Shown: positions 34,686 through 41,335 of the stretch, in pieces
How the letters are laid out: each line of letters opens with the position of its first letter
Numbering within the stretch: the stretch's first letter is position 1
From: Candidatus Aminicenantota bacterium
GTDB taxonomy: Bacteria > Acidobacteriota > Aminicenantia > Aminicenantales > Aminicenantaceae
Direction of reading: 5' to 3'
NCBI GenBank assembly: GCA_030612445.1
Contig: JAUWNW010000011.1
Span: 1 to 41,335 of the forward strand
Length of the DNA: 41,335 nucleotides
Program-made: the position numbers and the translations under genes
Notes under the pieces: generated by a model
What the model saw: the letters and a program-made list of their open reading frames with translations, nothing else
Databases searched by the model: none
What the model was told of the DNA's origin: nothing

Positions 34686-35360
34686 AAAGAATTCCCTGAA
34701 AAAGTGCAGCAGGAATTTAAATCCTTGAATAGTTTTGAGTTTTGAGTAACCTGATTTTCTAGCGTACTCATGGCTGGCAACTTCCATAACTTTGAATTTA
34801 TTTTTTAAACAGCGCAGCACCATTTCCTGCTCTACTGTGAATCCCTGAGCTGATAACTGGATATGGGTAAAGGCTTCTCGTCGTATTGCCCTGAAGCCGT
34901 TTTCAATATCGGACAATTCTGTCTTCCATTTTTTATTGACAAGAACCGCCAGAAAATTAGTGCCGGTATTGCGTATAAATTTATTAAAAGTGCCGTGCAG
35001 TTCGTCGCTGCCGCCAAGAATTCGGGAGCCGACCACGAGATCAGCTTTTCCTTCTCTTATAGGCTCTACCAGTTTGGGGATATCAGAGACCTCGTGCGAA
35101 CCGTCTGCATCCAGGAAAACAATGATGTCTCTATCTGTATGGCTTACTCCAACCTTAAGTGCATCCCCCTTGCCTTTCTTATTGTCCAGGATGTGTTTTA
35201 TACCTTTCTGATTGACTACTTTAATTGTGTCGTCATTTGAATGGCCGTCCACAACCAGGATATTATCTGTATATTTTTTTACTTCCTCGAGAATCTCACC
35301 TATAGTATCTGCTTCATTGATTGTCGGGATAATGACACAGAAATTTGAAAATTTATCCAT
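34680..35360 (-). CDS. family 2 glycosyltransferase, DPM1/DPG-synthase-like
   Basis: The 226-residue GT-A enzyme shows FCVIIPTINEADTI, ILVVDGHSNDDT, the DxD FLDADGSHE (D84, D86), VVGSRILGG and IENGFRAIRREAF. It belongs to the short polyprenyl-phosphate-mannose or -glucose synthase type, so it is a likely donor maker for GT-C enzymes such as the gene that ends within it on the other strand. It is not a close copy of the GT2 at 18181. The start codon lies 3 bp after the SGNH gene stop, so it belongs to that operon. There is no C-terminal membrane pair. Confidence 0.85.
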   Translation of the reverse strand: MDKFSNFCVIIPTINEADTIGEILEEVKKYTDNILVVDGHSNDDTIKVVNQKGIKHILDNKKGKGDALKVGVSHTDRDIIVFLDADGSHEVSDIPKLVEPIREGKADLVVGSRILGGSDELHGTFNKFIRNTGTNFLAVLVNKKWKTELSDIENGFRAIRREAFTHIQLSAQGFTVEQEMVLRCLKNKFKVMEVASHEYARKSGYSKLKTIQGFKFLLHFFREFFL

Positions 35361-35363
35361 TTT

Positions 35364-37694
35364 TTATCCTTTATTGATTATGCTTTCATTATCGTCATCA
35401 TCTACAGAAGACACTCCATAGATATAGCTGTCAGCTGCTTCCTGGCTGGATAGGTTTCTGTCTAAGAATTCGGTTTGGGGGGCATAGACCTCGCCGATCT
35501 GTACGAACATAGCGTCTTTCTCTCCTATTGACTTTCTATATATTCTGTATTTTGTTATAGTGAATTGGCCCTGATTCTGCGGACTGCCTTCCCAGGTCAT
35601 ACGGTTTATATATTCACGGTATAGAAAAGCCTTGTTAACGACTGTATATGTGGAGATATTGACAGGTGGGTAAGGGTCTCCCCTGATTGGTTGAACTAAC
35701 TCAGACATTGGGCCTTCGATATTATCTTCATTGATAGAACTCAAAGCGTACAAGTATTCCTGCTCCGGATCGATATTTTCATCGCGATAGCTGAATTGTT
35801 CCGAGTCCACAATTCCCTTTGCCGTAAAATCGGAGTTGCCTGATTTTTTCCTATATATACGGTAACTTTTAAGTTTTGCCGCTGGAATAACTTTAGCATT
35901 TTCCTCCCACTCGAGGATTATAGCCTTATTACGTTGTTTAATTAATGCTTGAATATTGACCGGGGGAAAGGGAATGGAGCTGATTTTTTCATACCAAGTT
36001 TCGGCCATTACCTGGTAACCTGTATTGTTAGGGTGAAGGTTATCAGTTGAGATCAATGATGCGTATCCTCCCTCTTCTTCCGGATAATTATAATATGTTG
36101 TGAAATTTTCTACTAACAGGATATGAAGATTCTGAGCGAGGGTTTCGATTTTGCTGTTCAGATCGAATGTTCTCTGTTGGGCGGTAGCTGTCCAGCGATT
36201 TCTGGCGCGGGGGATAATTGTTGATATCAGAGGAAAAACTCCATAGTCAAGACTTTTTTGGGCGATCTGTTCTAAATTAAAAGCCGTAGTATTCATGGAA
36301 TATTCAGTTGTGGTTACATCATTTGTTCCTTCCATAAGCAGAAGGTAAAGAGCAAGGTCGGCTGAAATCACACTCTCTATCCGGCTCAGGGCTTCCCAGG
36401 TTGGCTCCCCCGGCACTCCTCTATTGGAGACTAAAGCTTCAGTATAGATGTTTTTTAAAAGTTCCTGTAAGCGGGGAATATACCCTTTTCCCATATAGGG
36501 ACCGTTCATGGAGCCGTAAGTAATACTGTCTCCGAAGCCGATAAATCTGTCACGGGCAAGGTGGGCTGACCTGATGCTGGCTTCTTTTTCAATTTCAGGA
36601 TGTCTGTTTGCTTGAAGCTCGAAAAAGGAAAGATGCTTGGCATAGATGAATTCTTCATCTTTCCAGGAAACAGCGATTTTGTCGCCATCTGTGATCAGGA
36701 CCGGAGAGCCGCTTCTTGTGAAGTCATGGGAAATATTTATGGCAGGATACCAGTTGCCTTTAATTTTAAAGGAGATGAAGATATCTCTTTTTCCGTTTCC
36801 GGCCTGGGTCCAGGAAATCATAGGGATGGAATCAAGGTAAAGTGAGATAGAAGGTTCCACATCAGAATGAGTAGAGTTATTTGTGATCTTTTCAATTTCA
36901 AGCCATTCCTCCCCGTTCCATGATGTTGTATAGATCTCATAATCCTGACCATCATAACTACACCAGGTTGCCCAGGGAAATCCATTTTCGTTTAAAGTTA
37001 CGGCAGGATGAAAATGCGGCACCTCGAGATTGGAAGCAAGTATTGACGGTGGCGCCCATATCTCGCCGTTAAAAAAAGAATAATATATTTTATCCGGTTT
37101 ATCCTCTGCTGCTGCCCAGAAGAGCCAGGGACTTCCGTCTCCGTCGACAATGATTTGGGGGGAATGGATAGAGGAGCTGCCGGGAAATATACTCCATTGA
37201 AGTGACGATGCTATGTTTTTCACTATAATCTGATTTTTCCCCTGATAGACGTTTACCCAGGCTGCCCATGCTTGGTTGGCAGGAGAAAATACCAGGCAGG
37301 GAGAGTGGTTGCTGCCTTTAATTCCTAAAGAGAGCTCTATTTTACAGCAGATTTTTTCTTCCTGAATTCTACTCAAAAAGACATGCTCTTCTTGATCTTT
37401 TCCGTGTTCCCAGATTATCCAGGCGTGGTTATTTTTATCTTTTTTTATTTGAGGTGCCCTGAGGTTATAAAGAGATGGGATACTTCCTGTATGAATTTCA
37501 TTAGAATAAGGCTGTTTTGTGCTCAGCAAGTAAGTTTTTCCCTGGTTGTCACAGATGACAAAATTCAAATTTCCGGTTTTGTTGAAGTACGGATAGCCTG
37601 CTTTTCCTCTTTTGGTCAAATAATTTTCATCTGCCGGGAGTACTGTCGCGATAGATATTAAAGCGAGAAAAATGAATATTTTTTTTGGAATCAT
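35364..37694 (-). CDS. exported SGNH/GDSL esterase with propeller and FN3 modules
   Basis: The 776-residue protein has a signal peptide (MIPKKIFIFLALISIATVLPA), a propeller-like region (about 25-365), an SGNH hydrolase domain (about 380-575) with block I GFGDSITYG (S390), block II NRGVPG (G426), block III GTND (N458) and block V DNLHPN (D551, H554), and two FN3-like domains (about 578-776). The last has FLYREYINRMTW, YRIYRKSI and DDDDNES and is the same module that ends both PKD proteins. SGNH enzymes remove O-acetyl or other acyl groups from glycans, so it may edit the surface polymer. The gene overlaps its upstream neighbour by 68 bp, with GAGAG about 10 bases before the ATG; the signal peptide argues that the start is right. 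Confidence 0.85.
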   Translation of the reverse strand: MIPKKIFIFLALISIATVLPADENYLTKRGKAGYPYFNKTGNLNFVICDNQGKTYLLSTKQPYSNEIHTGSIPSLYNLRAPQIKKDKNNHAWIIWEHGKDQEEHVFLSRIQEEKICCKIELSLGIKGSNHSPCLVFSPANQAWAAWVNVYQGKNQIIVKNIASSLQWSIFPGSSSIHSPQIIVDGDGSPWLFWAAAEDKPDKIYYSFFNGEIWAPPSILASNLEVPHFHPAVTLNENGFPWATWCSYDGQDYEIYTTSWNGEEWLEIEKITNNSTHSDVEPSISLYLDSIPMISWTQAGNGKRDIFISFKIKGNWYPAINISHDFTRSGSPVLITDGDKIAVSWKDEEFIYAKHLSFFELQANRHPEIEKEASIRSAHLARDRFIGFGDSITYGSMNGPYMGKGYIPRLQELLKNIYTEALVSNRGVPGEPTWEALSRIESVISADLALYLLLMEGTNDVTTTEYSMNTTAFNLEQIAQKSLDYGVFPLISTIIPRARNRWTATAQQRTFDLNSKIETLAQNLHILLVENFTTYYNYPEEEGGYASLISTDNLHPNNTGYQVMAETWYEKISSIPFPPVNIQALIKQRNKAIILEWEENAKVIPAAKLKSYRIYRKKSGNSDFTAKGIVDSEQFSYRDENIDPEQEYLYALSSINEDNIEGPMSELVQPIRGDPYPPVNISTYTVVNKAFLYREYINRMTWEGSPQNQGQFTITKYRIYRKSIGEKDAMFVQIGEVYAPQTEFLDRNLSSQEAADSYIYGVSSVDDDDNESIINKG

Positions 37695-38961
37695 ATTTTA
37701 TTTTATATCTCTCGGAATTATTCTCTAAATTCATTGATTGAAGGTCATATACTTTACTGAACAGGTCCCATCCTGTTTCTTCATTTTGTTGACTTTGCCA
37801 GGCAATACCAAAGATTTTAGGGGAAATCATATAGATATCCGGTAACTCCTGGCTCTTTACGGTTGTTGAGTTGACCAGAAATTCCTCTCCCAGGGATTGT
37901 CCGTTTTTATCAAAAAGCCGGGCGTATATACCGAATGAATCGCCGTCTTGTCCCCTGCTTTGCCAAGTGATTATAAAGTTTCCTTCAGAATCTGTATCTA
38001 TTGCTGGAAAAACTTGCCAGTTATCTGAGTAACTATTGACCTGAAATTCCGGCCCTTTCAAGGTGGTGGTTTCATCAAATGTCCGGGCGAAAATATCATA
38101 TAATAGGCCATTCTCCCGGCAACTGTGCCAGGAGATGATAAGATTGCCCCATTTATCCATGGCGAGGGCCGGCCATTCCTGCCAACCTTCTGAAGAGAAG
38201 TTGACTCTAAATTCCGGGCCGGCAGCTTCTCCATACCGGTCGAACTTCCTTGCCATAATGCCGGTTTTATCTCCATCTTGTCCGAAACTTGACCAAGTGA
38301 TAACAAAATATCCGTATTTATCCATGAATATCGCCGGATGTTGCTGGTTGTTAGAGATATAACTATTAACCTGAAATTCCGTGTATAATGGGATCCCGTT
38401 CTGATCGAATATTCGGGCGAAGATACCAAGTCCGTCTCCATCCTGTCCCCAACTTTGCCAGGTGATGACAATCTCACCAGTGCTGTTTAGGGCTATATCC
38501 GGCTCGCCCTGGAAATCTGAAATATATTCATTTACTTGGAATTCCTGTCCCAGCGCACCCCCATTGTTATCAAAAATCCGGGCAGCAATTCCACTACTTG
38601 AATCTGCTATCCAGTAATTTTCCCACGAAATAACAAAGTTACCCTGGCTTCCTACTGCAATTGCCGGCCGCTTATGGGGGGCCCAGGAAGTGTTGACCTT
38701 AAATTTTTCTTCTTTTGGAAATCCTGTCTTATAATATCTGCGGGCATAGATTCCCGGCAGGCCGTTATCCTGTCTGTCACTCTCCCAGGCGATGACAAAA
38801 TCCCCTGTGTCATCAGCATCAAGAGTAAGGTTTAACTGGTTCCCTTCTGTAAAAATATTTACCTGCTGTTCCTCTTCTCCAGGCTGAGAAAATATTATTA
38901 CTGCATTGATTATATAAAAGAATATGAAAACTTTGATTATTTTTATAAAAGTAAGTCTCAT
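37627..38961 (-). CDS. exported repeat protein of unknown function
   Basis: The 444-residue protein has a signal peptide (MRLTFIKIIKVFIFFYIINA) and about seven repeats of ~50 residues with the pattern 'GNFVITWQSRGQDGDSFGIYARLFDKNG...EFLVNS', which probably form a beta-propeller. No catalytic site is seen, and I recognise no named family beyond generic propeller repeats. It heads a three-gene operon with the SGNH protein and a GT2, led by a near-consensus promoter. It runs 68 bp into the SGNH gene and ends in a basic, disordered-looking tail (FSRFNIYRDSTPGR) unlike the repeats, so a frameshift near its end cannot be excluded. It probably acts outside the cell. Confidence 0.75.
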   Translation of the reverse strand: MRLTFIKIIKVFIFFYIINAVIIFSQPGEEEQQVNIFTEGNQLNLTLDADDTGDFVIAWESDRQDNGLPGIYARRYYKTGFPKEEKFKVNTSWAPHKRPAIAVGSQGNFVISWENYWIADSSSGIAARIFDNNGGALGQEFQVNEYISDFQGEPDIALNSTGEIVITWQSWGQDGDGLGIFARIFDQNGIPLYTEFQVNSYISNNQQHPAIFMDKYGYFVITWSSFGQDGDKTGIMARKFDRYGEAAGPEFRVNFSSEGWQEWPALAMDKWGNLIISWHSCRENGLLYDIFARTFDETTTLKGPEFQVNSYSDNWQVFPAIDTDSEGNFIITWQSRGQDGDSFGIYARLFDKNGQSLGEEFLVNSTTVKSQELPDIYMISPKIFGIAWQSQQNEETGWDLFSKVYDLQSMNLENNSERYKIKYDSKKNIHFSRFNIYRDSTPGR

Positions 38962-38993
38962 TTTTCTGGAGTTACCAGACTGTAACTGGCTAA

Positions 38994-39022
38994 TATATAA
39001 ACTATATGCGGAAATATGTCAA
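38994..39022 (-). promoter_or_regulatory. predicted sigma70 promoter of the repeat protein-SGNH-GT2 operon
   Basis: On the - strand, -35 TTGACA (39022-39017), a 17-bp spacer and -10 TATATA (38999-38994). Transcription should start near 38987, about 26 bases before the ATG at 38961. Confidence 0.65.
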
Positions 39023-39073
39023 TTGCCCTTAGGGAAATCAGACTGGATTTTTAAAACTAATTTTCATATGATA

Positions 39074-39101
39074 TAAACTGGATTTATGAATAGTTTGGTT
39101 A
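39074..39101. repeat. degenerate full palindromic repeat unit
   Basis: The left arm TAAACTGGATTTA runs straight into the right arm TGAATAGTTTGGTTA; both match the family arms with a few changes. It lies just upstream of the acyltransferase start at 39106, the only unit placed at a gene start rather than an end. Confidence 0.45.
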
Positions 39102-39105
39102 TTTA

Positions 39106-39873
39106 ATGATGAATGACAACATAGGCAGCCTCCAGAAACAATTAATCGATGAGCATAAATCATCCCTGCATAAATATTCATCTATAGTTATCGGGGAAAA
39201 AGGTTTTTTCACTTTAATAAAGTATGAGTTTATAACATTTTTCTTTTCCTGGATTCCAGGTGCTTTAGGGCTATTTGTCCGCAAGATGTTTTATCCTTTT
39301 CTTTTCCGGAAAGTTGGCAGGGGAGTTGTATTCGGACGTAATCTTACCCTACGTCAACCCCATAAGATCAGCATAGGGGACCATACAGTTATTGATGACA
39401 ATGTAGTTCTGGATGCGAAGGGAGAGAAAAACGAAGGTGTTCATCTTGGAGAAAATGTTTATGTGGGTCGAAACACTATCATTAGCTGTAAGGGTGGTTC
39501 TATTTACCTGGATGATTACTGTAACATTTCATCAAACTGCACTTTGCTTTCAGAAACAAAGATAAGGATAGGAAAATACTGCTTTGTAGCAGGGCACTGC
39601 TATCTTGTTGCTGGTGGAAATCACACTTTTGATGATATTTCTACTCCCATAATGTTCCAGCCTTCGATTTCTAAAGGCGGGATACAGATAGAAGATGACG
39701 TCTGGCTGGGGGCTGGGGCTGTCGTTCTGGATGGAGTCTCCCTAAAAAAAGGATGCATTGTGGGAGCGGCATCTGTTGTGACTAAATCTTTCAAAGAGTA
39801 CTCGGTTATCCTTGGTTACCCGGCATGGAAGATAAAAGACAGAAGAAAACAAAAAAAAGCAGTTGAAACCTAA
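39106..39873 (+). CDS. left-handed beta-helix (hexapeptide) acyltransferase
   Basis: The 255-residue protein has an N-terminal extension with a hydrophobic stretch (YEFITFFFSWIPGALGLFV), then a hexapeptide-repeat region (from LRQPHKISIGDHTVIDDNVVL through NVYVGRNTIISCKGGSIYLDDYCNISSNC) and the conserved end DDVWLGAGAVVLDGVSLKKGCIVGAASVVTKS plus LGYPAWKIKDRR. This is the WcaF/LacA-like O-acetyltransferase group, which acetylates sugars of surface polymers. The hydrophobic segment may hold it to the membrane. The exported SGNH esterase at 35364 could remove such acyl groups. The start is MMND at 39106 or 39109; the ribosome site is weak. Its TAA stop begins the repeat unit at 39871. Confidence 0.85.
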   Translation: MMNDNIGSLQKQLIDEHKSSLHKYSSIVIGEKGFFTLIKYEFITFFFSWIPGALGLFVRKMFYPFLFRKVGRGVVFGRNLTLRQPHKISIGDHTVIDDNVVLDAKGEKNEGVHLGENVYVGRNTIISCKGGSIYLDDYCNISSNCTLLSETKIRIGKYCFVAGHCYLVAGGNHTFDDISTPIMFQPSISKGGIQIEDDVWLGAGAVVLDGVSLKKGCIVGAASVVTKSFKEYSVILGYPAWKIKDRRKQKKAVET

Positions 39874-39899
39874 TCTGGATTTTTGAATAATTCAGGGCA
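39871..39899. repeat. full palindromic repeat unit carrying both convergent stop codons
   Basis: Arms TAATCTGGATTTT (39871-39883) and TGAATAATTCAGGGCA (39884-39899). The TAA of the acyltransferase gene is 39871-39873, and the TGA of the convergent radical SAM gene is 39894-39892, so both genes end inside one unit, as at 3650-3665. Confidence 0.6.
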
Positions 39900-40872
39900 T
39901 CTTTTTTGAGATAAATTTCCAGATATATTTTTTAGGAACTCCGAAAAAGCCTTTTTGCCATATCCGATCACAATTGGAACATGTCTTGAATTCATCTAGA
40001 TCCTGTTCTGCTAATTTTTTTCTCAGATGGATTATCTTATCTCCGTTCCAGATCTCCCTGATGGAATTGTCTTTAATATTCCCGATGCTATGGTGGTTAA
40101 AAAAATCCTGGGTGCAGGGGAGGACCGAACCGTCCCATAAGATTATAAGTGCATTCCAGGGAAAGGGGCAGACCGAGTAGTTACCAGGGTTGTTTATCTT
40201 CTTTTTTATTTCTCCGGCCCAGTTGTGGAATTCTTTTATAACAAAACTGTCCAGGGGGAGGCCCTGGAAGCGGCTTCTGAATACTTGCTTAGCTTGCTCG
40301 AGCTCTTCTCCGGATGTTTTCTCAAAGTCTATTGCTTCAATAGCAGTCTTGGGATTTTTAGCCCCGGTGGATTTTTTTATTTCTAAAAAGCGCAATATAT
40401 TTTTAATTGTTATATCAAAATCCCCGCCCCGGCGGATTTTCTCGTAAGTTTCCTTGGTATACCCGTCAAAGGAAAATGAGATCCTATCAAGCCCGGCTGT
40501 GATGATATTTTCTGCCAGATTTTCTGTTAAGAGAGAAGCATTGGTGTGCAAGCGAGTAAACATTTTATTTTGTTTAGCGTATTTTATCGCCTCAATGATC
40601 TCGGGATGGAGCAGTGATTCTCCCCGGTGGTTAAGATTTATATCAAATATAAATTCCTTGGCCTCATCCACGATCTTTCGGTATAGGTCCATGTCCATAT
40701 AACCTTTGTCCTTTTTCTCAAGGTCTTTGTTCGGGCACATGAAACATCTGAAGTTGCAAAAGCTTGTCAATTCCACCCAGAGGCGGATCGGCATGTAAGG
40801 CAGAGTAGAGGATTTTTTCTGGTAGTGATAGAATAGTCTTAGAAGCCGGGACCAATAGGAGAGAGAAGACAT
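39892..40872 (-). CDS. radical SAM/SPASM-domain protein
   Basis: The 326-residue protein has the radical SAM cluster SFCNFRCFMCP (C39, C43, C46), RISFSFDGYTKETYEKIR, and a C-terminal SPASM region (VCPFPWNALIILWDGSVLPC, GNIKDNSIREIWNG, FKTCSNCD) with cysteines for auxiliary Fe-S clusters. Members modify peptides or act in sugar or surface-polymer chemistry; no short precursor peptide gene is visible nearby. It is unlike the four B12-type radical SAM enzymes: it has no B12-binding domain. It starts 4 bp after the symporter stop, and its probable ribosome site GGAGGAAAA lies within the end of the symporter gene, so the two are cotranscribed even though no functional link is obvious. Confidence 0.88.
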   Translation of the reverse strand: MSSLSYWSRLLRLFYHYQKKSSTLPYMPIRLWVELTSFCNFRCFMCPNKDLEKKDKGYMDMDLYRKIVDEAKEFIFDINLNHRGESLLHPEIIEAIKYAKQNKMFTRLHTNASLLTENLAENIITAGLDRISFSFDGYTKETYEKIRRGGDFDITIKNILRFLEIKKSTGAKNPKTAIEAIDFEKTSGEELEQAKQVFRSRFQGLPLDSFVIKEFHNWAGEIKKKINNPGNYSVCPFPWNALIILWDGSVLPCTQDFFNHHSIGNIKDNSIREIWNGDKIIHLRKKLAEQDLDEFKTCSNCDRIWQKGFFGVPKKYIWKFISKKMP

Positions 40873-40876
40873 TTTT

Positions 40877-41335
40877 CTATTTTTCCTCCATATTCTGTAT
40901 CACTACTGCACAAGCCATATTTCCGATGACATTTACACTTGTACGCACCATATCCAGCAGCCTCTCTACTCCCAGGATCAGAGCAATACCTTCCAGAGGA
41001 ATGCCCAGCTGTTTTAATACCAGGGCAAGGGCGATTATCCCTGCCATCGGTACACCCGCAGCTCCGATTGAAGAAAGTACCGCCATAAGAACTATTGTGA
41101 CTTGGCCAGTGATGCCCAGATGAATTCCATAGATCTGGGCGATAAAAATTGCGGAGACTCCCTGATACAGGGCAGTTCCATCCATGTTTACGGTAGCTCC
41201 CAGAGGAATCACAAAGCTTGAGTATTCCCGTTTGACCCCGATGTGTTCTACTCCCTCCATAGCCACCGGCAGGGTTGCCATAGAACTGGAAGTGCTGAAA
41301 GCGATGATTATTGCTTCTTTTGCGGCTCTGAAGAA
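40877..41335 (-). CDS. dicarboxylate/glutamate:cation symporter (5' truncated by the window edge)
   Basis: The frame is open to the last base of the window, so only the C-terminal 152 residues are visible and the gene continues beyond 41335. They show the hallmark of the SDF (DctA/GltP/GltPh) family: the serine-rich hairpin AFSTSSSMATLPV, then NMDGTALYQG (cation and substrate site), the second hairpin SSIGAAGVPMAG, and VERLLDMVRTSVNVIGNMACAV, in which the D-x-x-R-T-x-x-N motif binds the substrate. These inner-membrane carriers take up C4-dicarboxylates or acidic amino acids with Na+ or H+. The substrate cannot be settled from the fragment. Translation of the downstream radical SAM gene is probably coupled to it. 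Confidence 0.93.
   Translation of the reverse strand, partial: FFRAAKEAIIIAFSTSSSMATLPVAMEGVEHIGVKREYSSFVIPLGATVNMDGTALYQGVSAIFIAQIYGIHLGITGQVTIVLMAVLSSIGAAGVPMAGIIALALVLKQLGIPLEGIALILGVERLLDMVRTSVNVIGNMACAVVIQNMEEK

Noticed and set aside
39892-40872. A RiPP (modified peptide) cluster around the SPASM protein
   Set aside because: No short precursor peptide gene, peptidase or exporter was found nearby, and SPASM proteins also occur in other pathways.
1-41335. tRNA, rRNA, transposase, integrase or phage genes
   Set aside because: None was recognised on either strand by eye; a covariance-model scan would be needed to exclude small RNAs.

Overview
The window reads as chromosomal DNA of an uncultured, Gram-negative-type bacterium. 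Lipoprotein and Sec signal peptides, an AMIN-domain protein ending in a beta-barrel-like region, and large exported beta-propeller/PKD proteins all point to a two-membrane envelope. Gene style (VPS10-type propeller, sulfatase-fold lipoprotein, many B12-binding radical SAM enzymes, moderate GC) would suit a lineage such as Aminicenantes or a relative, but that is an impression from memory and not a classification. Visible promoters are sigma70-like (TTGACA, mostly a 17-bp spacer, TAnnnT), and GTG and TTG starts are common.

Layout. 1-3652 (+): the 3' part of an exported VPS10-type propeller gene, then holB and a ricT-like PSP1 gene, a pair also adjacent in Firmicutes. 3659-4856 (-): an ECF sigma factor and a membrane anti-sigma-like protein. 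4857-5168: a non-coding stretch bounded by inverted repeats. 5169-9385 (-): AMIN/beta-barrel protein, ksgA (without a recognisable start codon) and ftsK. 9498-12161 (-): a sulfatase-fold lipoprotein with Thr at the nucleophile position. 12324-16624 (+): a tightly overlapping run of acyl carrier protein, SDR reductase, AMP-forming ligase, polysaccharide deacetylase and GNAT-like protein. 16761-21762 (+): three B12-binding radical SAM enzymes interleaved with a DPM1-like GT2. 21913-28984: two paralogous propeller-PKD proteins facing each other across a GT-C membrane glycosyltransferase. 29066-32636 (-): a fourth B12 radical SAM enzyme, a sugar epimerase and a DegT aminotransferase. 32817-34685 (+): a small pseudopilin-like protein and a second GT-C enzyme. 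34680-38961 (-): a repeat protein, a propeller-SGNH hydrolase-FN3 protein and a second DPM1-like GT2. 39106-41335: a hexapeptide acyltransferase, a radical SAM/SPASM protein and the end of a dicarboxylate/glutamate symporter.

How it fits together. From 12 kb on the region looks like a cell-surface island. ACP-bound acyl chemistry, radical SAM modification, nucleotide-sugar enzymes, polyprenyl-phosphate-sugar synthase-like GT2s and GT-C transferases would build and attach a modified glycan or lipid, and large secreted proteins sharing one C-terminal module are possible acceptors or surface partners. This is inference from gene content; no product can be named.

Two non-protein signals stand out. 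A family of short palindromic repeats (arms TAACCTGGATTATTCA and TGAATAGTTCAGGTTA) sits at gene ends and repeatedly supplies the stop codons. A 269-bp segment bounded by two such arms lies upstream of the ECF sigma gene and contains its best promoter. No tRNA, rRNA, CRISPR array, transposase or integrase was recognised.
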